Below, piece by piece: positions 1 through 16,654 of a stretch of DNA of 64,000 nucleotides. Below the pieces are notes generated by a model. That model was not told the origin of the DNA. It searched no databases and saw only the letters and a list, made by a program, of their open reading frames with translations. The stretch spans positions 124,001-188,000 of the forward strand of contig QAOA01007198.1 of NCBI GenBank assembly GCA_003255065.1. Reading direction: 5' to 3'. Numbering within the stretch: position 1 is the stretch's first letter; every line of letters starts with the position of its first letter. Source of the stretch: Cercis canadensis. Taxonomy: Eukaryota > Streptophyta > Magnoliopsida > Fabales > Fabaceae. Position numbers and translations under genes: made by a program.

Positions 1-812
1 ATTTTCCATCCATATCTTTCTAGAAGCTTAGTTAATATATAGTGATAGTTAAGATGAAATAAGAATCACAGGCATTTTTACGGTTTGTAGATGTTATTGG
101 TTCTTGGCTACATACTTCACTCGGGGTGCTCTTTTAATTATGCCACCGTACTTTATTACGGCGTAACTCATTCACCGACTTTCCATTTAGTTAGTTACAA
201 CGCACACTGAAGGCCGATCTATATTTTACTCAACAGTACTGCAATTTAGCCCCATGGGTTTTAATAAATAACATTGTTCATTACTCAATAATTGAAATGA
301 TAACTGTGTTTTTAATGAAATGTTTCGCATTATCTTGTGCTCCTTCTCCACTATGTCATGAAGTGAGAAGCTAGTGCCCTTCGACTTTCCATTCCAGTGT
401 TCATCGACTAGCTACTATCTAGTTATCCCCTGGATATTCTGTTCCTTGATGGTTTATCGTCATATAAACTGGTTATTGGTTTGTTATTCCAAGTTTACTA
501 GCTAATTCTTCATACACACGGTGTGTTATCCGATATGTTTACCGCTTCTATGACCTGAATTCCTAATATTTATTATTCATTCGTTGAAAAATGTAATATA
601 AGGGTTCAAAGAGGAGCTTAAGAATCGTTGAATATAAGAAAATTTAACTGCAGTGACAACGAGGTATTCATTTTCTCTGTTTTTTTGAGAAGGGGATTTT
701 AAGCTCCAACCTTATCTCAAGGTTCACAATACAGTAATTGGTAATTTTTTTCTCCACCAAGATGGCCTTGTCATTTGAGAGGGAAATATTGGTCCTCAAA
801 CGGATTATGTGA
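1..812. other. Upstream intergenic DNA, no gene seen
   Basis: AT-rich non-coding sequence upstream of psbW. I see no conserved coding frame, RNA gene or terminal repeats. The part nearest 812 is presumably the distal psbW promoter. Confidence 0.5.
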
Positions 813-818
813 CACGTG
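813..818. promoter_or_regulatory. G-box (CACGTG) upstream of psbW
   Basis: A perfect palindromic CACGTG lies about 210 bp before the psbW start codon. G-boxes are bound by bZIP and bHLH (HY5/PIF-type) factors and are common in light-regulated nuclear photosynthesis genes. The motif and spacing are seen; activity is inferred. Confidence 0.45.
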
Positions 819-1028
819 GACATAAGTAATTGGGTTTCTGCAGATAGGGATATCAAGTGAGGGGCTACCTATCTATCCATGTTGTGTGGTGCAAGGAGCT
901 GACTCTGCATCAATAATATTAATTTTGACATTCTACGCTAATGCGTATGCATATCAAATAAACTGTTACCCAGCTACTGTCAGCACCAGAAGCTGCTTTG
1001 CCATACTCTGAATCGTTGCTGAAGGAAA

Positions 1029-1721
1029 ATGGCAACTATCTCCGCTAGCGCCCCAACCTCATCGATCACCCGTGCAGGTCTTGTGCACAAGCGACCTCTT
1101 GGAGTCTCATCCTCTCCTGTTCTTGGTAAGTTTTTCCTTTTCCACCCACAAGTTGAGAGTGTGATTTCTTTCTGTAACACAAAATTTGAGTCTTTCCATG
1201 TCATCAATTAAGGCAACTAAAGAAGAAAGGGAGAAAAAGAATTAGTAATTTTAGAGCTCATCGCTTAAACTAGTTGAATCTTCTCAAGAATTAGAGAAAC
1301 TTGCTATAAATGAGAGGTTAAACTGATTGTTGGGTTTTGGATGATGTTAATGGTTGCTGTGAGAAAAGAAACATATGAATCAACCTTTTCTTACAAACAT
1401 GTTTGTGCAGGGTTGCCAGTAATGGCTAAGGTGGGCAAAGTGAGATGCTCCATGGAAGAAAAGCCTTGTGTGAAGGAAAGCAGCTCAAACATGGGGATGG
1501 GGGCATCATTGATGTTGGCAGCTGCTGCTGCAACCATGTCAAGCCCAGCCATGGCTTTGGTTGATGAGAGATTGAGCACAGAAGGAACAGGGCTTCCCTT
1601 TGGCCTCAGCAACAACCTTCTTGTTTGGATCCTCTTGGGTGTCTTTGGTCTTATATGGTCTCTCTACATTGTCTACACTTCAGATCTTGACGAGGATGAA
1701 GAGTCAGGATTGTCCCTCTAA
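1029..1721 (+). CDS. psbW: Photosystem II reaction centre W protein precursor, chloroplastic
   Basis: PsbW is a small single-pass thylakoid subunit that stabilises PSII-LHCII supercomplexes. Exons are 1029-1125 and 1411-1721, with a GT-AG phase-1 intron; the joined frame encodes 135 residues. Residues 1 to about 45 are a Ser/Thr/Ala-rich plastid transit peptide. Residues about 57-81 form a hydrophobic Ala-rich thylakoid-transfer segment ending in the cleavage-type motif AMA (79-81). The mature protein (from residue 82) starts [10 protein letters not shown], then has one membrane helix (about 100-122) and an acidic C-terminal tail rich in Asp/Glu ending SGLSL, as is typical of PsbW. The bipartite presequence fits a nuclear-encoded protein with a lumenal N terminus. 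A G-box lies upstream. Identity is near certain; the exact cleavage site is inferred. Confidence 0.95.
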
Positions 1722-2957
1722 AGGATAACATGGGACGTAGAAGTTGAAATCCTATTCTGTTGTATTAAAACTTGTGTATCTGTTCAATGATATAATTCCC
1801 TCTTCTTTCGACTCCTAACATCGTTTTTCTTCTTGATTGCTTATTTTGCTTCTTTATCAATTTCTTCCTCTGAACCATAATTTTGTCAATTGAATTGGAA
1901 AGTAGAGAAGTGGAGCAAGCTTTGTTGCTTTACAAAATCACGTCACTATAATAATCTAGAAGAATAGCAGGATCCTATGTGCTGCTAACAATTCTCCTGT
2001 AAAATAAAACACAATTAAACAAGAAAGAAAAGAACCACCTTACAAAGGGAAAAAGGGAGCATATCTGAAGACAGCACAGGAAGCAATCATCTAATCCTGG
2101 GATCAAAGTAATTCAATTAAAGTTGCTTTGGTCCAATCAAGGATGTTGATTCCGGGAAAAGATGACTACGAGACACCATAATCATTTTTTTTTATGTGTT
2201 TGGAAAAATATATAAAATAGTACTACTCAACTTGTAGCGCCTGCTATGGCTGAAAAATGGTGATGGAAATAATGGAATAGAAAAGGGACGGGTACAATAT
2301 GGGGTCTAGAAACCAATATGGCTACGCCTGGTAGTGGGGTTGAAGGGAACTGCTCTAGAGACCAATATGAGGGTTCTATACAACTTTCAAAAATGACGGC
2401 GATGGCCCCAATAGATCCGTCACTGCTGACATTCATCTCGGCAGAACTTACTGCTTTATGAAGGTTACTACTCATTTCTTTGTTTGTTTGGTAGAGTATA
2501 GGAAGACAACAAATACTCCACTCCTTGAAATGTAAGCTCTTTTTTCTATTAATCTGAATTTTAAAATAATTAGAATAAATTATAATATGAATTCCATCTT
2601 GAACAAGGTTTTTANTCTTGAACGAGGTTTTTAATTTTCTGAATATAAAGTTTCACTAAAGATTAATATTCTCAAATTTAAATAAAGAAAAAAATTATTG
2701 TTTGCTTTTACTATTAAATTCCATGCAAAATAATTTTTTCATTTATTTTTATATTGTAAAATCTTTAAAATATTTTTAATATTATATAATTATTTTAATT
2801 TATTTTAACATAATAATTATATATATAAACAAAATAACAATATAACACATATAAAAAAAATTAAAAAATAACAATACACACCACTAAAAAGATAATTATA
2901 TTCCCAGTCAATCAAAAAAAAAAAGATAATTATATTTTTTTAATAAAAACTTATTAT
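1722..2957. other. psbW 3' end and intergenic DNA
   Basis: The psbW 3' UTR probably ends within about 100 bp of the stop. The rest is AT-rich with no supported gene. A single 'n' at 2615 is flanked by two near-copies of an 18-20-bp word (TCTTGAAC then AAGG or GAGG), suggesting a contig joint. A short frame at 2227-2475 (-) has no recognisable features. Confidence 0.5.
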
Positions 2958-5007
2958 TAGGGGTGTAATCGGTCCGGTTCGGTTCGGTTTTCACCCCAAA
3001 CCGGGCCGGACCGGCTAGGAAACCTCAGTTCGGTTCGGTCTGGTTTTTTAAAATTTTGAGATTAAAACTGACTCAAATCGAACCGGTCTTATTCGGTTCG
3101 GTTTAGTTGGTTTGGCCAGAAAACCTGTAGAAGTCAATTTTTTGTATTTTAACAAGAAAACAGTCAGAAATCCTACACATATAAGCAAATCAACCAAAAC
3201 AAAATACAAATAAATTATCCTAATGCACATAAAATCAGTAAATCAATAATTAAATATCACTAAAACTGAGCTTATCCAATAACACTAATTAACCTAACAT
3301 TAGTTCATCTACTGCAATTCAATTCAAACTTTGGACTAGCTGATATATGTGAGATAGAATTTCTGCTAACAAAAGTTCTTATTTTCTTATAAGAAACACA
3401 TTGGAGAAAATTTCTGGAAACTACCTCAAAATTGGTCTAAATTACTTCTCAATAAAGTCAACAGATTGTAGGCAGGGAACCATCACGCAAAATACTATAT
3501 GAATAGAGAAGTAGAAAATTTACAAGACAATAAAGCACTAGAAATATATAAGCTAAGTAAATACTTGAACTTCATTTTGTAGATCTTCTCAATATAGGGA
3601 AAAACAAATTTAGTATATTTTCAAGTTCCATTAAAGTAGCAGGTTTCAGAAATCAGCAATCAAACATTACATAACCTTTCGAAAAATCAGTCCTAAAGCT
3701 AGAGATGAAGTAAACTCATATATTTACTGATAACTGCTTTCGGTTAAATAAAAGAAAGGATAACTGGAATGAAAGAAGTGAGTAAAATGACAAAATAAAA
3801 CTTGTAAGCTACACGAGTGGCCTGGAAAATGACTTCTCTAGACTCCCCTGCTCCAAGCTCTATTGCATGTGCTGGAGGTGAGAAAGCATACTCCTAGAAA
3901 ATAAGAATTAATACCGGGTAAGGCAGTTGACAATTATATCTTCAACAATGACCACTAACACAATTCTAGTCATCTTCAGTATAACTAAAATACTATCTAA
4001 AAATTACACAAACCATTCTCTTTATTGTTGAATCACACACAAGAAGAACTTGTTGACAATCTGATACAAGCATATTGCGATAAATAACAGGAGCTGAAAA
4101 GTAATGTACACGCTCCACACATATTGAGAAAGTAAACACAAGAGTGAAAAAGCATTTGAAAACCCACCAATATCACAAGTTGTGTGACTGTGTCTAGCAA
4201 AACTCAAACTCACAACTACACCAATACGGAACAAGTGGGCATACAAAACAGAATAGCCATTAGCCACACACATCAGTCTTGACCAAATATACCATCAACC
4301 ACTCTGCAATAGATTTTAGTAACCAAGGCTAATAGTATCATTAAAAGAGATTAGAGTTCTCAGTATGCACACAGAACAATTCTCCATAAATAAATTAGAT
4401 CTACTACCCCTAATCTGGGCATTAAATTCTCTCACGACCACATATCCCTTGTCATGAGGAGATCACTACCCAGGCAGGCAGTGAGGCAGGCACTGCTTAG
4501 TATTCTACCAAAAATTACAAAAAGAACGAAGCTCATGTTAACAGAGGATGTGAAGGTCAGGTCACAGTACCTTATGAAACTTGTCCACGATGGCGGCGAC
4601 GGCAAGGCGGCGAAGGCAAGTTCAGGTCTTCAAGTCCGAGGAGGATAGTCAGAGAATGGGATGGGACTTGGGAGGGTGAGAGGAGAGAACGAGAGAACGA
4701 GAGGAGAGAAACGGGAGGATTTCAATTTCAGATTTGTGTGAAGTGAGTGAAGTGTCGGGGGAGTTAGGTTAGGGCAAGTTTCAGAAGGCCCTTATGTACT
4801 AAAACGGCGTCGTTTTGCTTATACTCGGTTCGGTCCGGTTTATCATCGGTTTTTGTTCATAGAAATCGAAAACCGAACCGAATGCTTCGGTTTTTCAAAC
4901 TTTCAAACTTTCAAACCGAACCATGTCTCTTGGTTCGGTCCGGTTTTCTCCGGTTCGGTCTGATTCAGCCGGTTTTAACGGTTTGGCTGACTTCCCTTAC
5001 ACCCCTA
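2958..5007. mobile_element. hAT-superfamily DNA transposon, non-autonomous
   Basis: The element begins TAGGGGTGTAA and ends with the exact reverse complement TTACACCCCTA. It is flanked by a perfect 8-bp duplication CTTATTAT at 2950-2957 and 5008-5015. An 8-bp target duplication and short TIRs define hAT elements. Both ends carry dense subterminal GGTTCGG/CCGAACC repeats in both orientations (about 2970-3110 and 4825-4985), the expected transposase-binding arrangement. No transposase frame survives in the roughly 2-kb interior. The GC-richer stretch at about 4590-4800 resembles a 5' gene region read on the minus strand (a CCGCCATCG-type start context, then CT-rich leader), so this may be an internally deleted derivative. 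It lies about 120 bp upstream of the glutathione reductase start codon. Confidence 0.88.
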
Positions 5008-5127
5008 CTTATTATTGTCATATATTGAAATACTAAATATATCTTTTCCATCATCAAAATTATCCCCACTATTAGCTGTTATTTAAAAGCGCAAACCTCC
5101 CAACAGAAAACAAACAAGTAAATAGCC

Positions 5128-10349
<5,222 letters not shown>

Positions 10350-12492
10350 TATTATTGGCTCTGCTTCAGTTGATATGCCTCGCAAATCCAGTTGCTGCTT
10401 TAAGGTAAAAGATGATATTCTTTTGGCCAAGACCTGTGCAGCACTATTTTCTTGATGATAACTAAGTGCTTCAATGTAGGAATATGACACTTGATATTAT
10501 TTTATTTTGTTGCAATAAAAATATTTAATAACAAGCAATATAGCTGGTACTCAGCAAAAAATTTAAGAAATAGAACTGGGAACGAAATTAAATATAACTC
10601 TCGGTCCAGGTCCTCCAGGAGGTCGTATTAATGTTTAAATGGTTTTAAGTTGCACATCTAGAACCGCACCTGTTACCATTTTCTGGATCAAACATAGCTT
10701 CATGCCTAATATGTCGAGTGTCTCATTCAGTTTTCAACTGGAATGTTTAATAGGTTTCATCTTTGAAACTCTTCATTTTAGTATTGTGCTTGCTGTATTG
10801 AAGAACCTGTTGCTTAATGGGGGCAGAAATAACTTTTTTTTTTGGGATAATTCTTCGTTCCAATGGAGCTCGGCTGTAATCTGCCTATGATTATGTTTTT
10901 TCTCTTCTAATATGATTAAATTTCATATGCATATTAATTTATGAAATTATATGACAGGCTGTTTTTTTTTCCCCTTTTCTAATTTTCAACCAGGCAGATC
11001 GCTGATCATTATTTTAGAATGGCATGCTCGTCATATTTAATGGAAACTTCTGAAATGATCGCAAGTGATTGAGCTCCTCACGTGAACACAGGTTGGACAT
11101 CCCACTTAGGTCTTCAGTAATGATTCTCTAATACTACAATGTAAACTAGGCTTTTACAATTCAGCCTGAAAAGGAGGCGAATTGAATTTTGAGTGATTTG
11201 TTGCTTACAGCGCTATTTGACATTTAAACTGTTTCTTTATCTTGTATCTTTTTTTTTTCTTCACTTCTTCCCATTCTTCTCATGTACAAATAAAGAGAAC
11301 ATGTGATGTAGAATTACAAATAATCTCTCTAGACTTATATCAAGATGGAATTTTGAAAACCAGTGCCACAATACGTACCAAACGAAGAAGCCTTTCTTAG
11401 GAGGCTTATGCCTTCTTAATTAGGCAAGAGTTAAATCCTTTTTCTTTTGGTAAACTAAATTCCGTCATCTTAGTAGCTAGGAATTTGCAGGAATAGACAC
11501 AAAAGAAGATGCATGACGACAATATCAAATGAGTTTAAATTTGATCAGTGTTAAATTTTATATACTATTATTAAATAAAAAAGCGTTACATCTTTAAAAT
11601 AATTAAAAAAAATATATCAACAGTGAATAGTTTGAACAAAAGCAATTGAGTGTTTGTGTAAAATCAGTGGAATAAATCCTTATCAAATCAGTAAATATCA
11701 CTTTGCAAACCAAAAAAAAAAATTATTTGTTTGATTTTAAAAGTTTGAGAAAGAGACTATTTAATTTTAAAGATGGAGGATTTTAAATTTGATTCTTCTT
11801 ATATTGTATAAAATGTCTAAAATATCTCTTAATTATATGTAGTTATTCTACCAACAAATATAATTATCTTTTTAGTATTATATAATTATTTTATTCTCAT
11901 ATATGATTATATTTTAGTATTACGTAATTATTTTATTAACATATATAGTTATCATGTTTAAAAATAAATAAATAAATATCGTATATAAACGGAATAAACA
12001 CGTCTTGATGTTTCCTAGACTACTATATCACAAGAAGAAGCAAAAAGCAGCAAATAAGGAAAGAAAAGTTCAACCCCATGTAAATTGCATAAATAAAAAA
12101 TAGATCATTTACGCTTAAACAATAACATCTAGTCTAATTTTGAGTTCAATATTCATTACTTTTGGTAAAGCAACAATCTCACAAATTAAAACTTCATGGC
12201 ACGTCCTAATGAGGTACTACAAAGAAAGTAATGATTCATGATTTGTAAAACTAAGAAAGACCTACGCAGCAATACAAAAGTAATGTGTTAGGTCATTCCC
12301 AATCTAGATAAAAAGAATGCACCTTTGATAATTGAATTGTCATTGTGATAAAGCATGGGCCATCTGCATCAGCCAAGATGCCTCAACAAATATCCTCCAA
12401 AGACGGCAGTAACATAAGCTCAACCACGCCACGTTCCCCGCAGAATGATTTTTCATATAAGGACAGGGTGATTGGACACCGGTAAATTTGCT
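10350..12492. other. GR 3' UTR and intergenic DNA
   Basis: The GR 3' UTR may itself be spliced: a plausible donor follows GCTGCTTTAAG (about 10405) and a pyrimidine-rich acceptor ends near 10994, which would explain the unoccupied stretch between them. From about 11500 to 12000 the DNA is very AT-rich with poly-A/T runs and no gene. About 12200-12492 is probably the 3' UTR of the convergent UTP18-like gene. Confidence 0.4.
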
Positions 12493-14187
12493 CTAAGCAT
12501 GCTGGTAATGATGCAACTTGTACAATAACACTTTGCCTGCAGCATTTCCCACAGCCATGAAACCACCACCAGGACTGAAGTCAATGCAGCGAGGATAGTG
12601 AAAGGTCTTATTGGGAGGTGGCCAGTTAGAGAATACAGTATACGATGGGATATGTATCAACTTTAGACTGCTTTTCTTCATGCTTGAACAGATTGCCAAT
12701 ATTTGAGAATCATTATTAAATCTCATAAAATCCACTTTGGTAGTCAAGTTCTCAACGGTTTTGATAGGTTTTCTCTTGCCGCCTAGAAATTCCTCTCTGT
12801 TGTAAATGTTCACAATCCCACTGTCTGAACCAGCTGCAAAAAGTGTCCCACTAGGAGATGTACAAAGAGCCGTACCATTTATGCAACCTTCATCAACACC
12901 CTTGTGTATGCAAGCCCTTGTTCTAAGATCCCAGTGGTAAACCTGGCCATCGCCACCAGAGCTCAATAACTGCTGTCCATCTTCAGTAAAAGCTAAGGAA
13001 CGGACTGTTCCATTCATCTTCAGAGTACCGACTAGTTCCTTTGTCTTCGTTGAAACCAATAAAATGTAACCATCATTACCCACAAAGGCTATTGTATGAG
13101 AATCAGGGGACACCTCAAAAACTTCCAAGCTCTTCTCCTCCCTACCAACCAGAGGACCTATTTTATCAACTTTAGCCTTAACTAAATCAAAACTATAAAA
13201 GAACTTTCTTCTTCCTGATAATATAACCTGAGACCCATCAGGCAAGAAAGATGCTTTTCGAATGGGACAATCATCAATGAAGATGCTTTGAATTTTAGTG
13301 TTCCGCTTGCCATCAATTTGGAAAAACCGAAGCCTCCGATCCAATCCTGCAGCAAGTAGCAGCTGACCATTTCTATGGAACTGAACTGAATTTATGGGAC
13401 CATTAGAAGGATCCTGTATATTGGCATCTACAAGTCTCGAGTATTCAAGAAGTCCTGGCAACAATTTTGAGCTGCCCTTCACAACCAGGTCTTCATTTGT
13501 TCTGAGAATATCATCAACATCATTGTAACTGTGGCTCACTGTAAACTCATTTTCTTCATCGTCTGATTCATCATCAGAAGATCTATCTAGTTTTGACCTT
13601 GAATCAAGTTGCGCCCAGTCAGTTCCTGGGTTGAGCTTTACATGCTGAGCCCTCAATCTTGACACATACTCTGAACCAGAGATCAAACTCTCATCCTCTT
13701 CCTTCCTCAACTTCCTTAATCTGTTGACTTTGGCTATGTTTACAGTGGTTTTTTCTTCTTCTTCATCTACCCACACAGGTTTTCTTTGTGAAGCATCCTC
13801 GTCATCATGACTTTCCTCTGAGAAGTCAGCATCTCCCTCATAAACAGACAGCACACTATTTGCAGATCGGTCTGTGAAGAACAAGTCAGAACCCATTGCA
13901 ATCCTAGCTTGCACTTCATCATCTCCCTTCCCAAATTCAGTAGGGGAATAGAGAGACCCAAACAAGAAATTTTCCAGCTTTTTCATTTCTTTCACTTCTT
14001 GCACTTGCTCCATTAGCAACTGTTCTTCCTTGCTTTTTTTCTTCCTCCTCTTCATCTTAAAAGCATCAACATCGGCTTCCTCTCCATCTTCAATGTCATC
14101 CAGATATGAAGGTTCCGTGGTCTCCTTCTCCCTTTTACTCTTCTTGACCTCATTTTCAGGGAGAATATTTCGGGATATTAAACTCAT
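12493..14187 (-). CDS. UTP18: UTP18-like WD40 protein, U3 snoRNP/SSU processome component
   Basis: UTP18 (WDR50 in animals) is a nucleolar WD40 protein of the UTP-B subcomplex, needed for 18S pre-rRNA processing. The 564-residue frame is uninterrupted, about the family's length. The N-terminal 160 residues are highly charged, with Lys/Arg-rich (KRRKKKSK) and Glu/Asp-rich tracts, including LENFLFGSLYSPTEFGKGDDE, fitting a nucleolar, partly disordered tail. The C-terminal half has WD repeats with motifs such as GLDRRLRFFQIDG, SGGDGQVYHWDLRTRACIH and GSDSGIVNIYNRE, closing with PRCIDFSPGGGFMAVGNAAGKVLLYKL, which is characteristic of UTP18. The coding region is in one exon. An acceptor-like CTGCAG about 15 bp before the ATG suggests a 5' UTR intron reaching back to about 14735. 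Identity comes from domain layout and recalled family motifs. Confidence 0.9.
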   Translation of the reverse strand: MSLISRNILPENEVKKSKREKETTEPSYLDDIEDGEEADVDAFKMKRRKKKSKEEQLLMEQVQEVKEMKKLENFLFGSLYSPTEFGKGDDEVQARIAMGSDLFFTDRSANSVLSVYEGDADFSEESHDDEDASQRKPVWVDEEEEKTTVNIAKVNRLRKLRKEEDESLISGSEYVSRLRAQHVKLNPGTDWAQLDSRSKLDRSSDDESDDEENEFTVSHSYNDVDDILRTNEDLVVKGSSKLLPGLLEYSRLVDANIQDPSNGPINSVQFHRNGQLLLAAGLDRRLRFFQIDGKRNTKIQSIFIDDCPIRKASFLPDGSQVILSGRRKFFYSFDLVKAKVDKIGPLVGREEKSLEVFEVSPDSHTIAFVGNDGYILLVSTKTKELVGTLKMNGTVRSLAFTEDGQQLLSSGGDGQVYHWDLRTRACIHKGVDEGCINGTALCTSPSGTLFAAGSDSGIVNIYNREEFLGGKRKPIKTVENLTTKVDFMRFNNDSQILAICSSMKKSSLKLIHIPSYTVFSNWPPPNKTFHYPRCIDFSPGGGFMAVGNAAGKVLLYKLHHYQHA

Positions 14188-16654
14188 CTTTCACCGCCAG
14201 GCTGCAGATTAACAAAGCACAAGTGAAGTAAGCAAAATTTTAACGTCGGTATTTCATTATGGCTTATCATATAACATTTCATGGATTACCAAGACAGCAA
14301 AAATATTGGCAAATAAGACTAGTAATTCCAAATGAGAAAAAACATTGAAATCAATCGTGTTAAAATACTTCAGTTAATTAGATAAGTAGTTCCGAGACAA
14401 GGACACGTAACAACGAATGAAATGCCGGAGGATGAGCTTATTCTTCTTCAGGGCTTAAACAAAGTTAAAAAATACTCAAATGGGATGCATATGGACACAG
14501 GTAAAGATTCATGTTGAACACAAACAGATAAGATAGTATAAATACATCAGAACCACGATAAAATACTACCATTTACGAATCAAGGTAAGGTTAAAGTATG
14601 AGGGAAAATCAAACTCCCAAAGCAAATTGCCAACACCGCAGAGAACTTCATTATGGAACCACTACTAGTCATATAAGAAAGAGAAAGAAGGGGAGAAATT
14701 AAAATGAGGGTAATCAATCAGAGAGAAAGATGACCTGAGGGAAGCTGAAGCTCTTGGACCACCAGCTACCGCCGTGACCCGTCGTCGATGAGATGCAGAC
14801 CGGTGAGGAGAGTATAATGCAAGGCGAGGTGGATGTGCAGAGAAATAGAAATCCAACAGGAACTGGGAGGCTTCAACTTGAAACTGAAGGAGGCCTTTCG
14901 GCTTTTGTAGTCAGTAGCCGATGAGTGATGATGTTCTTAGCTTAGGTGAGGCACTGAGGATGAGCGTGCGTCTTCTCTGAGAAACGAGGGAGGAGAAACC
15001 CTAATGAAAGGGTTTGGGCCTTCAGGGTTAAATGAATTCTAACCAAAAAAATAAATTAAGAATAGTATTGCTTTTACTCTATTATTATAGACGTCAATAT
15101 TTCATTCTTATCGTATTCGTATGATTTTTCGAGTGATTATGAGAAAATAAGGTGATAAGAACTTTAAGAATGTTAGAATTTTTTTTTATAGATAAAAAAA
15201 AGTTAGAATTTTAGAGAATTAAAGAATTAAAATAATTAGTTGAAAATTTATAAAATAAAACAATGTATTTATTATTGTAAGATGTTAGAATTTGATATAA
15301 AAGACTCAATGACATTAAAAAAAAAAAAATTAAGTAGGTGCCTCTCTTATTGGAAAAAATTATCAAAATATTTTTTTAGTGTTATGTGATTATTATTTAT
15401 AAATTATGTGATTATTTTATTCATTTGATTTTTATATTAATATAAATAATATAATTATATATAAATAAAATAACCCATAGAGAGCATTTTAATTTATCTA
15501 AAAATAATTAGTTGAAAATATTAGGTTATTGCATGTTTATTTAAATAACTATTTTTTATTTGATATAAATAAGAGTCTCTTTATACGCTCTAAGGAGGCT
15601 TTGCTTTTTTAAAAAGATATATAAATAATTGTTTTATTAAAAAAAAAGTTGCGTGTACGAAATGTTTTTCTTTGTTTACAAGATGATCCATGTGCCCACC
15701 TACAAGAAGTTCTACCAACAAAATTCTCACAATATCATGGATTTGTGTATGAGAATATTATTTGCCTCAAATCCTAATTAGTGCATTTTACTCGTTCATT
15801 TCTTCTTTTTTGGCTGATTGTTAAATTAGGTAGTTAGTGTCAATAACTAATTTTCTTAAAAGCTCAAATTATAAGAAAATTGATGACTGATTTTAGGAAA
15901 AAATTTTAGGTTTAAAGTATACATTTAAATTTATTTATAATATGAAAAAAAAAACTAATACAATGTCAAAATCTAACTTTTCCAATAAATAACTTTATAT
16001 TTAACACTATAATAGCTAAATAATGTCTTATGCTTGTTCTTTGCATATCTTCCATGCATGGCATTGTTTACTGTTTGTGTTTATGCGAACAAAGCAAAAA
16101 TCTTTGAGATGTGTTTGGTAAAGCAACATAATCCTCTTTTTGCAGAAGTGATCCCATTCCAGTGATAACATTTACATGAAAAAGCCATGAAAGACAAATG
16201 TTCCTGAGACATCGAATCCCCTTCCCTCTATTTCGGAAATGAGATACTTTTAAAAAAAAAAATGATTTTCTCCTTTTTAGTTTCATCTACCAAATTGTAT
16301 ATTATCAGCTGCTTACACATTCAATGATTCTTTATAAGCAAACAGCTATTACAGTTTAATATTGTACCCAAGACTGAGCAAATTTGACAGACCTTAGAGT
16401 GAGAAACATCATCAAATGCCCTAACACTTAAACTGTTATACATCTATTTAGAACACCTTTACACTTTATAATGAATTACTGTTATTACTTTATGCATTCT
16501 AGTTACTAACCTGCTTTCACTATTTAACTTTAATAAGGCCACATCTAATTTCTTTTCCCCAGCAAATACTATTGCTACAAAATTTACAGCACCAGCAGCA
16601 AGCAATTAAAGCAATAAACTAGAGAAAGAAGAAAAGTGAGTGTTATCCTCTGTT
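14188..16654. other. UTP18-like 5' UTR/promoter and AT-rich intergenic DNA
   Basis: 14188-14950 probably holds the 5' leader of the minus-strand UTP18-like gene: GC-richer, with a short upstream frame at 14665-14856 that shows no family features. 15050-16300 is AT-rich with poly-A/T runs and nothing recognisable. 16300-16654 is probably the 3' UTR of the lipase gene. Confidence 0.45.

Noticed and set aside
1391-1615. Minus-strand open frame over psbW exon 2
   Set aside because: Antisense shadow of the PsbW coding exon.
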